From Hymenopellis radicata (taxonomy: Eukaryota > Basidiomycota > Agaricomycetes > Agaricales > Physalacriaceae): a stretch of 22,539 nt of DNA. Positions 9,836 to 19,337 of the stretch are shown in pieces. The stretch lies in NCBI GenBank assembly GCA_015501595.1, contig JADNRX010000786.1, forward strand, positions 1-22,539, written 5' to 3'. Under the pieces are notes generated by a model. The model searched no databases and was not told the DNA's origin. It saw only the letters and a program-made list of their open reading frames with translations. A program made the position numbers and the translations under genes. Each line of letters begins with the position of its first letter. Position 1 is the stretch's first letter.

Positions 9836-9843
9836 TATATATA
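9836..9843 (-). promoter_or_regulatory. TATA element of seven-helix paralogue 1
   Basis: TATATATA about 50 bases before the ATG at 9785. A GTGAGT...CAG pair lies between it and the ATG, so a small 5' UTR intron is conceivable. Confidence 0.45.
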
Positions 9844-9859
9844 CAATATACACCATTAA

Positions 9860-10123
9860 CACCGTTGATTCACCTACTTTCCCGATGCAAGAATCCGCTG
9901 ACCTGCCACATGAAAAAGTGGGAGAACAGACGCACACATGATATACATGGCGACGTTTCTCTGCGTTACTGGAAGCGCGGACCTTCTCCACTTGCATCCA
10001 TTATATTACCGCGAAAACCTCGATTGTGCGTCTGTGGGAAGATTCACTCCCGACGTGTGAGTTTCAGGTAGAGTTGTCAACTCGTCGCCAAGAGATCAAC
10101 ACCTGTCCTCCGAGCGAAGTCTG
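9860..10123. other. Divergent intergenic DNA upstream of paralogue 1
   Basis: No gene seen. It precedes a coding-like but unresolved minus-strand stretch. Confidence 0.35.
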
Positions 10124-11424
10124 TTATTCTTGAGGTGGGCACACCGGAAAGCGTAAAGTCCTGCGGCGGAGTCGATCTATTGTCGGCGCGTAGTCGACCA
10201 CAGGTCCCAAGGCAACTGATGAATCACTCCGAAGGCTCTCTTCGTGCACGGCCACTGTGCTTGCGATACGACACACATCAAACAACGCTGAGAGTGAGCC
10301 GGAGTCAGACTCTGGCCGACGTCTTCTCGAAATACGCACTTGTGGATGTGGATAGGCACCGGGAGAAGTAGAAATCTGTAGTTCAAGCAGCGTGATAAAG
10401 GCTGTACTCACGAGGGTACAGGACACTGCGCTTTCGGTGACGGGAGCTGCCGCTGTCCAGTATTCAGTTGCATCATTACTTCCGAGTTGTGTGGCCGTTG
10501 TGTTGGTCCTGTTCCTTTAAGAAAAGAATATTCCGATAATTAACCAAGTAGAAGTAAAGATATTGAGAGCGATGTCAAGACAGGATTGAGTGGCAGCTTC
10601 AGAGCTCGGACCCGGCGCCTTGGTCCTCGGCAATAAGTAAGGCAACTGGGAGAGCTGTCAAACGAACAAGTAGGAAACGATAGATCAAGGCCTCACCCGA
10701 AGCATTAAATCAAGGAGGTCGTTGATTCCTACATGGTGCATATCCTCACAGACGATGATTAGCAGGTGTGGTCCTGGTTCCCTTGAAGATGATGGATGTG
10801 TCGAAAAAGAATTTCTGAGCTGCGGCCAAAGCTCTCACGCATACAACAAGAGCCGTATCATTGGTTGATGTATGATTAAGGGGGATAAGTGACAGTGGTG
10901 GACGAAGGGTTCCTCTTGTGTCGGAGGCTGATGCACGAGACGTGCGAGCACGAAACATGGGCAGTATTCTCCTGGAGGCAGATGACCAGAAAGTGACCAG
11001 TATGTTTCGAAAACATAGCAGTTGAAGCTTCGTATTAGCGGAAAACTGCGGGATACAGTGATGACTTGCTCAGCGGGATGTGGGCCGGCATACCCATGAC
11101 GGGTCATATGCTTACGATAAGGCGCGTGGTTATTGGTTCTGTACTATCTGGAATATCTGTCCTCGTACACTGACAGGTCCTTTTTCGTGGGGATAAGTGT
11201 CTTGTCCAAGAAGTCGAAAGAGAGGCTCACCTGCTCACAAGCCGTGTCAACAAAGAACAAGGGCTCAAGACCTAGAAAGACCGGTACGGCTCGCCTCCGA
11301 CACGGCCAGTGGATCGTGCGCAGTCCAAATTCTCATACACACCCAGTTGCAACCGATGGTCGGGTCTTGCGGGAATGGCCCTTGCGCGTTAACGAAACCC
11401 GTTTGGCGAGCCATTTTTTGTACA
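10124..11424 (-). other. Coding-like minus-strand stretch, no model resolved
   Basis: Open blocks alternate with plausible splice sites on the minus strand: 11271-11231 (LEPLFFVDTACEQ), 11169-11116 (18 codons, ends at GTAAGC), 11045-10845 (67 codons, starts after CCCGCAG), then blocks near 10740-10520, and a long frame to a stop at 10124 that reads NRTNTTATQLGSNDATEYW and further on SDSSVALGPVVDYAPTIDR. An ATG at 11414 in good context (AAAAAATGG) is a candidate start. Joining them needs introns of 25-36 bases, too short for this genome, or leaves phase conflicts. It could be a decayed gene, an unresolved real gene or chance openness. It shares no motif with the flanking seven-helix paralogues. 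Confidence 0.25.
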
Positions 11425-11749
11425 GAGCATTGTCATATTTGGCCATGGAATCCTCAGATATTGAACGAGAGTAGTTGTCGTCGGGAGATGAAGGTTCGGG
11501 TTAAGAGGACACTGACACGTGACATAGGGATCGCGCGTCCAATTCATCACTGCAACTTGAACCCCAAATCTACTGTACCTCGATTCAACACCACCCGTTG
11601 ATTGGAGGGAACGAGCCAGAGTATGGATGCCGTTCGTCTTTGGTGACCGTCAACTGCGCTCTCAATCATGTGGTATCTTCCAGCATGCTGGGACTGCTTT
11701 TAACTGAAGACTCGCTCTTTGCATAAAATGACTACATCTTTCGAGCCGG

Positions 11750-11756
11750 TATAAAT
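11750..11756 (+). promoter_or_regulatory. TATA box of seven-helix paralogue 2
   Basis: TATAAAT, 47 bases before the ATG at 11797. Confidence 0.6.
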
Positions 11757-11796
11757 CTTCCCCTGCAAACGATCATCTATATCCTCAGTGCTGGCC

Positions 11797-13127
11797 ATGC
11801 CTCCTCTCCATTCAGCTCCGCCTATAGTAACACTTTCGAGCCTGTCGGATTACGCGACGAGAGAGTCTGAGAGTCTTCTTTATCAAGAAAGGCTCGTAAA
11901 CGCTGGGTTGCATCTTGGCGGCATTGCCTACGGTACGCCTATCGTCGTCCTCTTCTTTCTCTATTTTAACCCATTCGCGTCTTAGGCGCTCATCTAATAA
12001 TATATGGTGCTTGCACGTACTACCTGGTCAAAGCACCAAGATTCTCTTGGTTTCTCCAGCTCTATACTACGGTACTTCTCGCGCTGGCAAGTATCAGCTA
12101 CGGCTCGAACGTCAAGTACGGGGAGATGGTCTGGATAGATTTCCGGGGCTATCCCGATGGTAACGCCTTCCAGCTGCGGTTCGCTAACATTTCTCAATTC
12201 TATTACGGCGTAGGTCCACTCGAGTTCTACCTCTCTGCGCAGCAGTTGCCGATACACGTCGCCGGGGAAGTCACCATGATTCTATTGACACTTCTCGTTG
12301 ATCTATTGGTGGTACGTGAATTGGTTTCTATAGGCAACGGTTTATAATACTGCTCAGATTTACCGCACATATATGGTTTGGGATAAGAATTGGCGCATTG
12401 TCGTTATCCCGTTGGCTATGCTGGCCATAGCTATTGGTATGTTCATCCGGCGTTGTCCCTTAGGTTTAACCTTCGCCTTACTATCCGCCAGTAATCGCTA
12501 TGATGCGGGCCATTGCTGTGGCCTATAGTCTCCCTGCGCTCCTTTCCCATGAAGTGATTAGGAAAGGCCTCATGATCTATTGGATTCTCTCGTTTTCTCT
12601 GAACGTCATCGTAACCTCACTTATCATCGGACGACTTTTCTATGCTCGAAAGGTGGTCCGGACACAACTAGGAGTGCCCTACGCTACGGTGTACTCTCGC
12701 GTTGTTGTTCTCATCATCGAAAGTACCGCGTTGTATACGTTGGTTAGCGTCGTCTTCGTGGTCCTCTTTTGTTTAGATCATCCCGCTTTCATGCTCTTCG
12801 TTGTCTTATATCCTCAAATCCAGGTGAGCAGACCGTTTCCTCCGTTTAGTACCAACCTGATTACCGACTTAGTGCATTTCCTCTGAAGCAATTATTTTGC
12901 TTGTTCACAGACACCAGAGGGATAGTACTGTCAGCCATCATAGCGGGACACAAGAACGCTGTGCTATCGTCGTCGAGACACCCTACCGGCTTTCGGTCGC
13001 AGTAAAAGAACGCTCTCTTTGTACAGGAAAGGACGAAACCGTCAGGTCCGAAAGTGTATACTCCCAGGACTCCTTCGGCCCGGAGCTGAGCATTGAAAGG
13101 GATGGTTGGCACGTAGTTTCAATTTGA
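11797..13127 (+). CDS. Seven-helix membrane protein, paralogue 2
   Basis: Exons 11797-11932, 11986-12159, 12214-12311, 12358-12436, 12492-12823 and 12873-13127 give 357 residues. The second intron (12160-12213, GTAACG...GTAG, with a GCTAAC branch site) is 54 bases without an in-frame stop, so a naive model would absorb it as 18 residues; the paralogue at 8514-9785 shows it is an intron, since removing it aligns YPDGPLEFYLSAQ with FTAGPGIFLGSGF. Predicted helices: about 38-62, 66-86, 117-140, 148-168, 188-211, 231-256 and 261-285. The 70-residue tail is polar and charged, unlike the tail of paralogue 1. Same uncharacterised agaric family (HLGGIAYG motif in helix 1). A plasma-membrane location is likely from topology; function and ligand are unknown. 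Confidence 0.85.
12160..12213 (+). other. Stopless 54-base (3n) intron
   Basis: Starts GTAACG, has GCTAAC as likely branch site and ends GCGTAG. The paralogue has a 52-base intron at the same position and phase. Retention would add 18 residues just before the third helix without breaking the frame. Confidence 0.8.
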
Positions 13128-13398
13128 GATATTATCTAAGTACTAGTTCAACGCTGTATCACCTTGTATCAACTTTCAATACGGACGCATACCGGATCAA
13201 ACTCGGCAATTATAAGTCGAGAGACGCGTGCTGCGGGCGCTTAACTTGCACTTAAGCGCTGAGCTACTCCCCTCTAAGCAAATCCATCCCTTGGAACACG
13301 CGTTCACGCGCCTCCAGATACGCTGAAACGGACATAGGATATCGATGTGATTGGAAGACGGGCTTCCGACGCGACCTTACTTCCGTCAGGCACAATGC

Positions 13399-13406
13399 TA
13401 TTTAAG
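13399..13406 (+). promoter_or_regulatory. TATA-like element of the PaiB-family gene
   Basis: TATTTAAG, 68 bases before the ATG at 13467, followed by a CT-rich leader (CTCTCCATCTCTC). Confidence 0.5.
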
Positions 13407-13466
13407 CTGCCATCGAGTCATCTGCACCCACTCTCTCCATCTCTCTAACATACTGCCAACGCAACC

Positions 13467-14189
13467 ATGTATCTTCGTGCCGTTCACGCAGAGCTTGACA
13501 TACCGGCCCTACACCGATTCATCCAATCCAATCCCCTCGGTATCCTGATCAGCACACACCCTCCATCCGACGCTAATTCCCCCGCACCGGACATTGAAAT
13601 AACGCACATTCCTTGGGTACTCGACACGCCCTCGCCAGACTCCGATGAGCTGGGAAAGCTCCGCGGACATATGGCGCGTGCCAACCCGCACTCTAAAGCA
13701 CTCCTAGCTGCGTCTCAACTTACGCGAGCGGACGTACCAGTGACCATCCTCTTCAACGGTCCCGTTGATCACTACGTCACGCCAAAATTCTACACAGAGA
13801 CCAAGCCCTCAACGGGCAAGGTCGTTCCAACATGGAACTACTCTGCCGTGCAAGCTACGGGTCTTCTCCGACTGCACGACTCCTCTTCCTCGTTCCTACA
13901 AACGCAGCTCGAGGAGCTGTCCAGCATGTGCGAGGGGCGGTACACGCAGGGAAAGCAGTGGTCCGTGTCGGATGCGCCAGAGCGGTATGTCGAGTTGCTG
14001 AAGAAGGCAGTTGTCGGCGTGGAGGTGGTGATTACCAAGCTTGTGGGGAAGGCGAAGATGAATCAGGAGCTCGATGCTGGTGACCGGGAGGGCGTTGTTG
14101 CGGGCTTTGAGGCGATGGGTTCTGATGTCGGGAACGCGATGGCGCAATGTGTGAGGGAGAAGGATCCGAATAGGAAACGTGTAGAGTAG
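13467..14189 (+). CDS. PaiB-like / FMN-binding split-barrel family protein
   Basis: Intronless, 240 residues, ATG in ACCATGT context. It matches the PaiB family (FMN_bind_2) along its whole length: N-terminal MYLRAVHAE and FIQSNPLGILIST, then GHMARANPH (67-75), GPVDHYVTPKFY (98-109), VPTWNYSAVQATG (120-132), an AVVGVEVVI strand near 181-189 and VGKAKMNQ (193-200), in the family order and spacing. Usual family length is about 200-240. In Bacillus PaiB is a regulator of degradative enzymes and sporulation; the fungal members are flavin-binding-fold proteins of unproven role, cytosolic or nuclear by lack of a signal peptide. It is the only complete intronless gene in the window, which fits either an ancient bacterial acquisition or simple intron loss. 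Family assignment is firm; function is inference. Confidence 0.92.
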   Translation: MYLRAVHAELDIPALHRFIQSNPLGILISTHPPSDANSPAPDIEITHIPWVLDTPSPDSDELGKLRGHMARANPHSKALLAASQLTRADVPVTILFNGPVDHYVTPKFYTETKPSTGKVVPTWNYSAVQATGLLRLHDSSSSFLQTQLEELSSMCEGRYTQGKQWSVSDAPERYVELLKKAVVGVEVVITKLVGKAKMNQELDAGDREGVVAGFEAMGSDVGNAMAQCVREKDPNRKRVE

Positions 14190-16442
14190 GATGCGGAAGT
14201 TGTAGAAGGTCGCCTTCAACGGTGTTAAATGTATACTCCTAGCGATGTGGGTATCGTTAATGGATAGTCTGTGGCAGTTCTTGATGCCACCTGGAAATCC
14301 GGTTCAGCAACAGCGTGGCCAAAACTTGGAGAGCAAATAAGTATTTCGTTGTTGTGTGTATCAGCGACATCTCGCGCAAATTTTCAGTATCAGGAATGAG
14401 CAAGAAATTAAGTACACGACTTGTTCCCTGCTGTGTGCTTTGCAGTGGGCGACTACTTCAAGGCGAGAGTCTCAGGCCTCAGCCAGAGGGCTAACGTGTT
14501 TGTCACAACTCACGTGCCACGTTACATTCTCTCCCTTTCCCGGTCATCATGTCTATCTAAGGCCTTAAGCAAATCCATGGCAAGCGGATTCAGGACCTCA
14601 AAAATATCCTCGGTCGTCCCTCGTTCAGACTAGATACTTAGCCTGAACTGATTTATGGCCTTGCAGCGTTCGCGCACGGATCTCTGAACGAGACTGCGAC
14701 TACAGGACCTGGATGGCCTGCTCAACGCGGCCACTGCGGAACCATTCAGCGCCTAGCTGGGCGTGGCTGATTCTCCTGCTCGTTCTTTGTCCGACTGTCT
14801 TCTGGTGCATTTTAGGCTCCTCATTCGACTTCATTAAATACCACCATGGACAGCCAATTACTATGTCTACACTCTTATATAACCCACTGCGTCGGATACA
14901 AGGATCGTGAAGTTCACGAAAAGGCTCTGCTTTGAAAAGATCACGAGAAAGGACGTGGAGCTGAAAACATTCGCGAAATGGTCAAGACGCGGATGGAACT
15001 TGCAAATTATCGAGATATATGGCCAGTCTCAGACGTCGTCCTTGTCTCTTTTTCTCTCCGTGTTTTTCTTTCGATGGGCCTACAAGTCAGGCGCTTTGCA
15101 TTGACAACTCTCGACTCATTGAAGAATCTGCATCCCAAATAGGATTTGGTCCCGTTGATCACCACTGTTACCACTGGGAGGAAACGGAAGACCAAGAGCG
15201 ACCCGTAAACAAACGTTTAGTATGCGACTCTTGCTGGAACTTCTGCGTGTTGTCGAACTTCATCTCTTGGGACTGAACTGGTACTGGGAGTGTCACTTTG
15301 TATATCGAGCCTATATGACTACCTCATGCTCTATCAACCATTTATCTGCCCAAGATGCATTCCTTGTTATGATCAGGACGCGTCGCGATCTCCGCGAAAA
15401 TGGCTCGTGCCTCGAAAGGTACGCGGCTGGACTTGCGCTCTGGACAGCTGTCTCGATTGACGGGAGGACGCAAGGAGGACGCACATCTCCGTATCTGCCT
15501 CGCTACTGCATGTGCGGTTTGTTTTTCATCTCCATCATGCATTTGAAATTCAAAGAAGGTGTTTAATTGAGGGAAACCGGTCCAGAACTGGCTTGTCGAT
15601 CATTTTGTGGGCGGGGAGCTCGAGGTGAGTCTAGACGGAATTGTTTCTCCGGGCGTGTACAGGCTAATCAGAATTCTGGCGGTGATTTTGCAGATGCGAC
15701 ACCGAAGAAACCATTGGCGGTGTAGGACAGCGCTGTACAAAGCCTAGGCTAGCTGGCTGCTGCAGTACCGGTGTTCGACCCCTTTGGATGAGATTTGTGT
15801 CCCAAAACCTGTGAACGTTGAAACGAGATCGAGAAATGGGGGGTGAGCCAAGCCCGCCTAAGCAGAAACAAGAGAATGTACCACTCAGGGCGCAAAGAAA
15901 AGTTTCCGACGTCAAAGCGGCATTGAACTTAGTAGGAGATCATCTACGTTCATCCATGCGAGTCATCGCTCGTTTGCTCCATCATTACACGCGTATACTG
16001 TAGCGACAAAGTAGAATGTTAGCATGTCAACGAATATTTGCAGTCGCGAATATGGCGCGATCGAAATCCTGCGCAAATCATGGTTTGAAATTTCCAAATT
16101 GGGCGAAGATCCAGCTCTCCTCCACCTTCTGGTAGCGCACCCTACTCCTAAAGGCGACGGCAGCCTGCAGGAGGGGGCGGAGGTTCTATAAGAAATTCCG
16201 CGTATTTTTCGAGAGCGATGTCTAGCCGTGTCTGGACCATAAAAATTTAGTCCTGAAACAACGGGAATCATTTACCGATGAGCTATGACGTATGATCAAC
16301 GCGTTTGAATAGGTCGCGTGGTTGCTCTTAAGAGCAGCTCCGTTGTCGGTGGCCATCATCACCTTTTCCCCCCAACGATCATCCTCGCAGTCATTCTTTC
16401 ATTTTCTCTGTTTTGCTGCCTTTCTCGCGAGGATCGACGACG
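14190..16442. other. Long intergenic region with possible exon debris
   Basis: About 2.25 kb. A 65-codon frame at 14713-14910 includes one hydrophobic stretch (WLILLLVLCPTVFWCILG). TTATATAA occurs at 14875-14882, and a frame after it reads MVKTRMELANYRDIWPVSD and ends near 15142. At 15583-15726 the frame GKPVQNWLVDHFVGGELE ends at GTGAGT and resumes after GTGTACAG as ANQNSGGDFADATPKKPLAV and a stop. A frame around 15019-15276 carries HHC and CDSC motifs. None of these can be linked into one phase-consistent gene, so I treat them as relic or chance. Confidence 0.35.
16323..16336. promoter_or_regulatory. Perfect 14-bp palindrome upstream of the oxidase gene
   Basis: TGCTCTTAAGAGCA is its own reverse complement and lies about 107 bases before the oxidase ATG. 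Possible binding site for a dimeric regulator; no consensus recognised. Confidence 0.3.
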
Positions 16443-18828
16443 ATGACTATTTCTCTCTCGCGCCTGGCCTTGGCGCTGGCAGTCGCAGCCCCGGCGTGGG
16501 CTCAAAAGGCGGGCTCATTTGCTGATGGAGGGGATTCGCAAGTGAGTCATTTTGGCGTTGTCCACGTTCAACGCGCTCAACAGCGCCCTTAGGTTTCCGC
16601 TATGATGGTGAGTGATACTGGCGTTGTCCACATTCAACGCGCTCAATAGCGCCCTTAGATGTTCCTGGGCAACGACCAGATGGTATACATCATGGACAAG
16701 GCAGAGGGTAACGCTGCCCAAATCAACGGCCATCCAGCATGGGGTGCGGTTTGGTGAGCGGTCATCGTTGCCCGCCCGTGCTTTTCGTGCTAACGTTATG
16801 ATGAAGGGACATTGCCACACATGAGGTTGCTCTCCAGGACATCAGGACAAACGTCTTCTGTGCTTCTGGTATGCATCTACCCAACGGTTCCTTTGCTACC
16901 TTCGGGGGGAATGCTGCGATAACGGGTCAGTGCTTTACTCGCTGTTTTCCACGGCGTACTCACGTTTCATACCAATAGTCGGCGGTGCCATCGGCTCTGT
17001 GAAGAACGACGGCGGTTTCTCTGCCTCATTCGACGCCACCTACCAGGACTACGATGGTACTAAAGCCATCCGTATTCTTGACCCTTGCCCTGCTGGATCT
17101 GATTTCGGCTCTACCGATTGTGGTTGGTTCGACGACCCGGCTCTCTTGTCCATGAAGAAGCAACGGTGGTACTCGACCGCCGAGCCCACAGGCACTGGTC
17201 AAATCGTTCTCATCGGTGGTTTCGTCCAGGGTGGTTACGTTAACCGAAACTGGCCCAACACTGATCCCGAATTCGAGGGAGGCGCTGCCGACTGCACCTA
17301 CGAGTTCTTCCCGAACCCTGACAACGCCGACGCCAAGACCATGCAGTTTATGATTGACACCTCGGGTCTCAACTCGTATGCCCACACTTTCCTGTTGCCC
17401 TCCGGTTTGATGTTCCTTCAAGCCAACCTTTCAAGCAGTAAGTCCGATTGATATCCCATCTCCATCATCTGCTGATATTTCGGTACAGCCCTCTGGGATC
17501 CTGCTACCAACGCCGAGACCCGCCTTCCCGACATGCCTAAAGGCGTAGCTCGCGTTTACCCCGCATCAGGTGGTGTCGCCATGCTCCCTCTTACCCCCGA
17601 GAACAACTACACTCCCACCATCCTCTTCTGTGGTGGTACCGACATGCCCGACTACGCTTGGGGCAACTACTCGTGGCCCTTCATAGACACTTTCAACTAC
17701 CCCGCTTCCAAGGATTGCCAACGTATCACTCCCCAGCCCGAGGACGGTTCTTCTGGCGTCTACGAGCAGGACGAGGACATGCTGGAGGGCAGGACCATGG
17801 GCCAATTCATCATTCTCCCCACCGGCAAGCTCTTGATGGTCAACGGTGGTATCAACGGCACGGCTGGTTACTCAGAGAAGACTCTCGAGACTCAGTCGTG
17901 GGCTGATATGCCTTTCGGTATGTCTCTTGCCTCTGACCCCGCCTTCACCCCCGCTATCTACGACCCTACCGCCGAGATAGGCAGCCGCTGGTCCAGGGAG
18001 GGATTGGATGCTTCCAAGATCCCCCGTCTGTATCACTCCTCCGCGATCCTCCTACCTGATGCCTCGGTTCTCATTGGCGGCTCAAACCCCAACGTCGACG
18101 TCAACCTGACCACCTACTACCCAACCACATATGCTCTCGAGATATTCTACCCTCCCTATTTCTCTGCTTCTGTTCGTCCCACATTCACTGGTGCACCCAC
18201 CACCCTCTCATATGGCGGTGCCTACTTCGACCTTACCATCTCCAAGGATTCGTACTCCGGCAAGTCCAATGACGCCGCCGCGAGCGCGGCGTGTGTTGTC
18301 GTCCGCGGTGGCTGGACAACCCACGCAATGAACATGGGCCAGAAGTTCTTACAACTGAACAACACATACACTGTCAATGACGACGGCTCCATCGTTCTCC
18401 ACTGCTCGCAGATGCCTCCCAACTCGAACATCTTCCAGCCCGGACCTGCTCTCCTCTTCGTCACTGTCAACGATATCCCCAGTAACGGCACTCACGTCAT
18501 TGTTGGCAGTGGTAGCATCGAGACACAGCCTATATCCGATGTCAAGGCTCTTCCCGCCAACGTCCTCTCCGACTCCGCATCAGGAGGCGCGGACAGCTCA
18601 AGCACTAGCTCCGGCTCCGGCTCGGGCGACGACTCGGACTCTTCAACATCCAACAAGGCCGTCATTGCCAGCGGTCTCATTGGCGCCCTTGTGGTTATTG
18701 CTTTAATCGGTACGCTATTTGGACTTCGTGACTCGCGTCGTCGAAGGATTTTTTCAAAATTGCAGAATGCTGACTTGTTACCTTCTCTACAGGCATATAA
18801 TCGCACTTACGACAAGCCATGGCCTTGA
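16443..18828 (+). CDS. Glyoxal oxidase-like copper-radical oxidase, membrane-anchored
   Basis: Exons 16443-16541, 16593-16607, 16659-16753, 16807-16925, 16979-17437 and 17489-18828 give about 708 residues. Signal peptide 1 to about 20 (MTISLSRLALALAVAAPAWA). The conserved stretch VSAMMMFLG spans the 15-base micro-exon, which supports it. Ligands expected from glyoxal oxidase (AA5_1) are present: Cys88 in FCASGMHLPNG and Tyr174 in QRWYST (the thioether Tyr-Cys pair), Tyr444-His445 in RLYHSSAILLPD and His541 in WTTHAMNMGQ. The family oxidises aldehydes such as glyoxal and methylglyoxal outside the cell, making H2O2 for peroxidases. Unlike the secreted enzyme of about 560 residues, this one continues into a Ser/Gly/Asp linker (about 623-651), a transmembrane helix (about 652-674) and a basic RRRR tail, so it is probably tethered to the plasma membrane. 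The last exon end is uncertain: a GTACGC near 18710 and CTACAG near 18792 could splice, altering the tail. Confidence 0.9.
16542..16592 (+). repeat. Twin intron 1 of the oxidase gene
   Basis: 51 bases, GTGAGT to CCCTTAG. It agrees with the second intron (16608-16658) at 46 of 51 positions by direct comparison. It contains a GCGCT-CAAC-AGCGC hairpin close to the 3' end. Confidence 0.9.
16608..16658 (+). repeat. Twin intron 2 of the oxidase gene
   Basis: 51 bases, same splice ends as twin intron 1, differing at positions 7, 10, 11, 25 and 40 of the intron. The hairpin stem GCGCT/AGCGC is kept and one of the five changes falls in its loop (CAAC to CAAT). The 15-base exon between the two encodes VSAMM. 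Confidence 0.9.
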
Positions 18829-19337
18829 CCAGTATCGGTCTATGTGGAACGAGAGTGAGGCTAGTTTGTGGGGTGCTAATGAATCCAAAGTTCGGGGAGG
18901 ATTTTCGCATCCTTACGCGGCGGATGCTCGGGTTGTGGGGTGGCCTCTAGAGTATGCATATTATGAGTAATCGTCAAAACGGACTATACTTCCTTTTTGT
19001 TTTATTATTATACCTACCTCTCTCATTACGGACTAATCGACATCAGGTTGTAGCTACTATTTGGTCTACTTCAGCGTGGTCTATTTGATGGATTTTCTTG
19101 GGTACCATATACCACAGGCAATTTTAACCAGGAGCTAGTCTTCAATTGGTTTTCAAGCGTTCAAATTGACATTCTATCCAACTACCAACTACTACATACC
19201 TCGATCTTGGCTCGATCGCTTCTTCGACTTGCACTTCCATCATCGTGACCAACCAGTACAGATTTACAAGCCCGAAATGAGCGCTGTTTCTCGGGCGCTT
19301 AAAGCACTCCGGGTTTCCAACATACGACGACGCACAA
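18829..19337. other. Intergenic region between oxidase and DUF6535 gene
   Basis: Contains the oxidase 3' flank (AT-rich TTTTATTATTATACC near 19000) and the leader of the next gene. A frame from about 18792 to 18970 (DQYRSMWNESEASLWGANES) stays open on the plus strand and could be an alternative oxidase C-terminus if the last intron is spliced differently. Confidence 0.4.

Noticed and set aside
17026..17421. 131-codon minus-strand ORF inside the oxidase gene
   Set aside because: Shadow of the conserved oxidase exon that carries the catalytic tyrosine.
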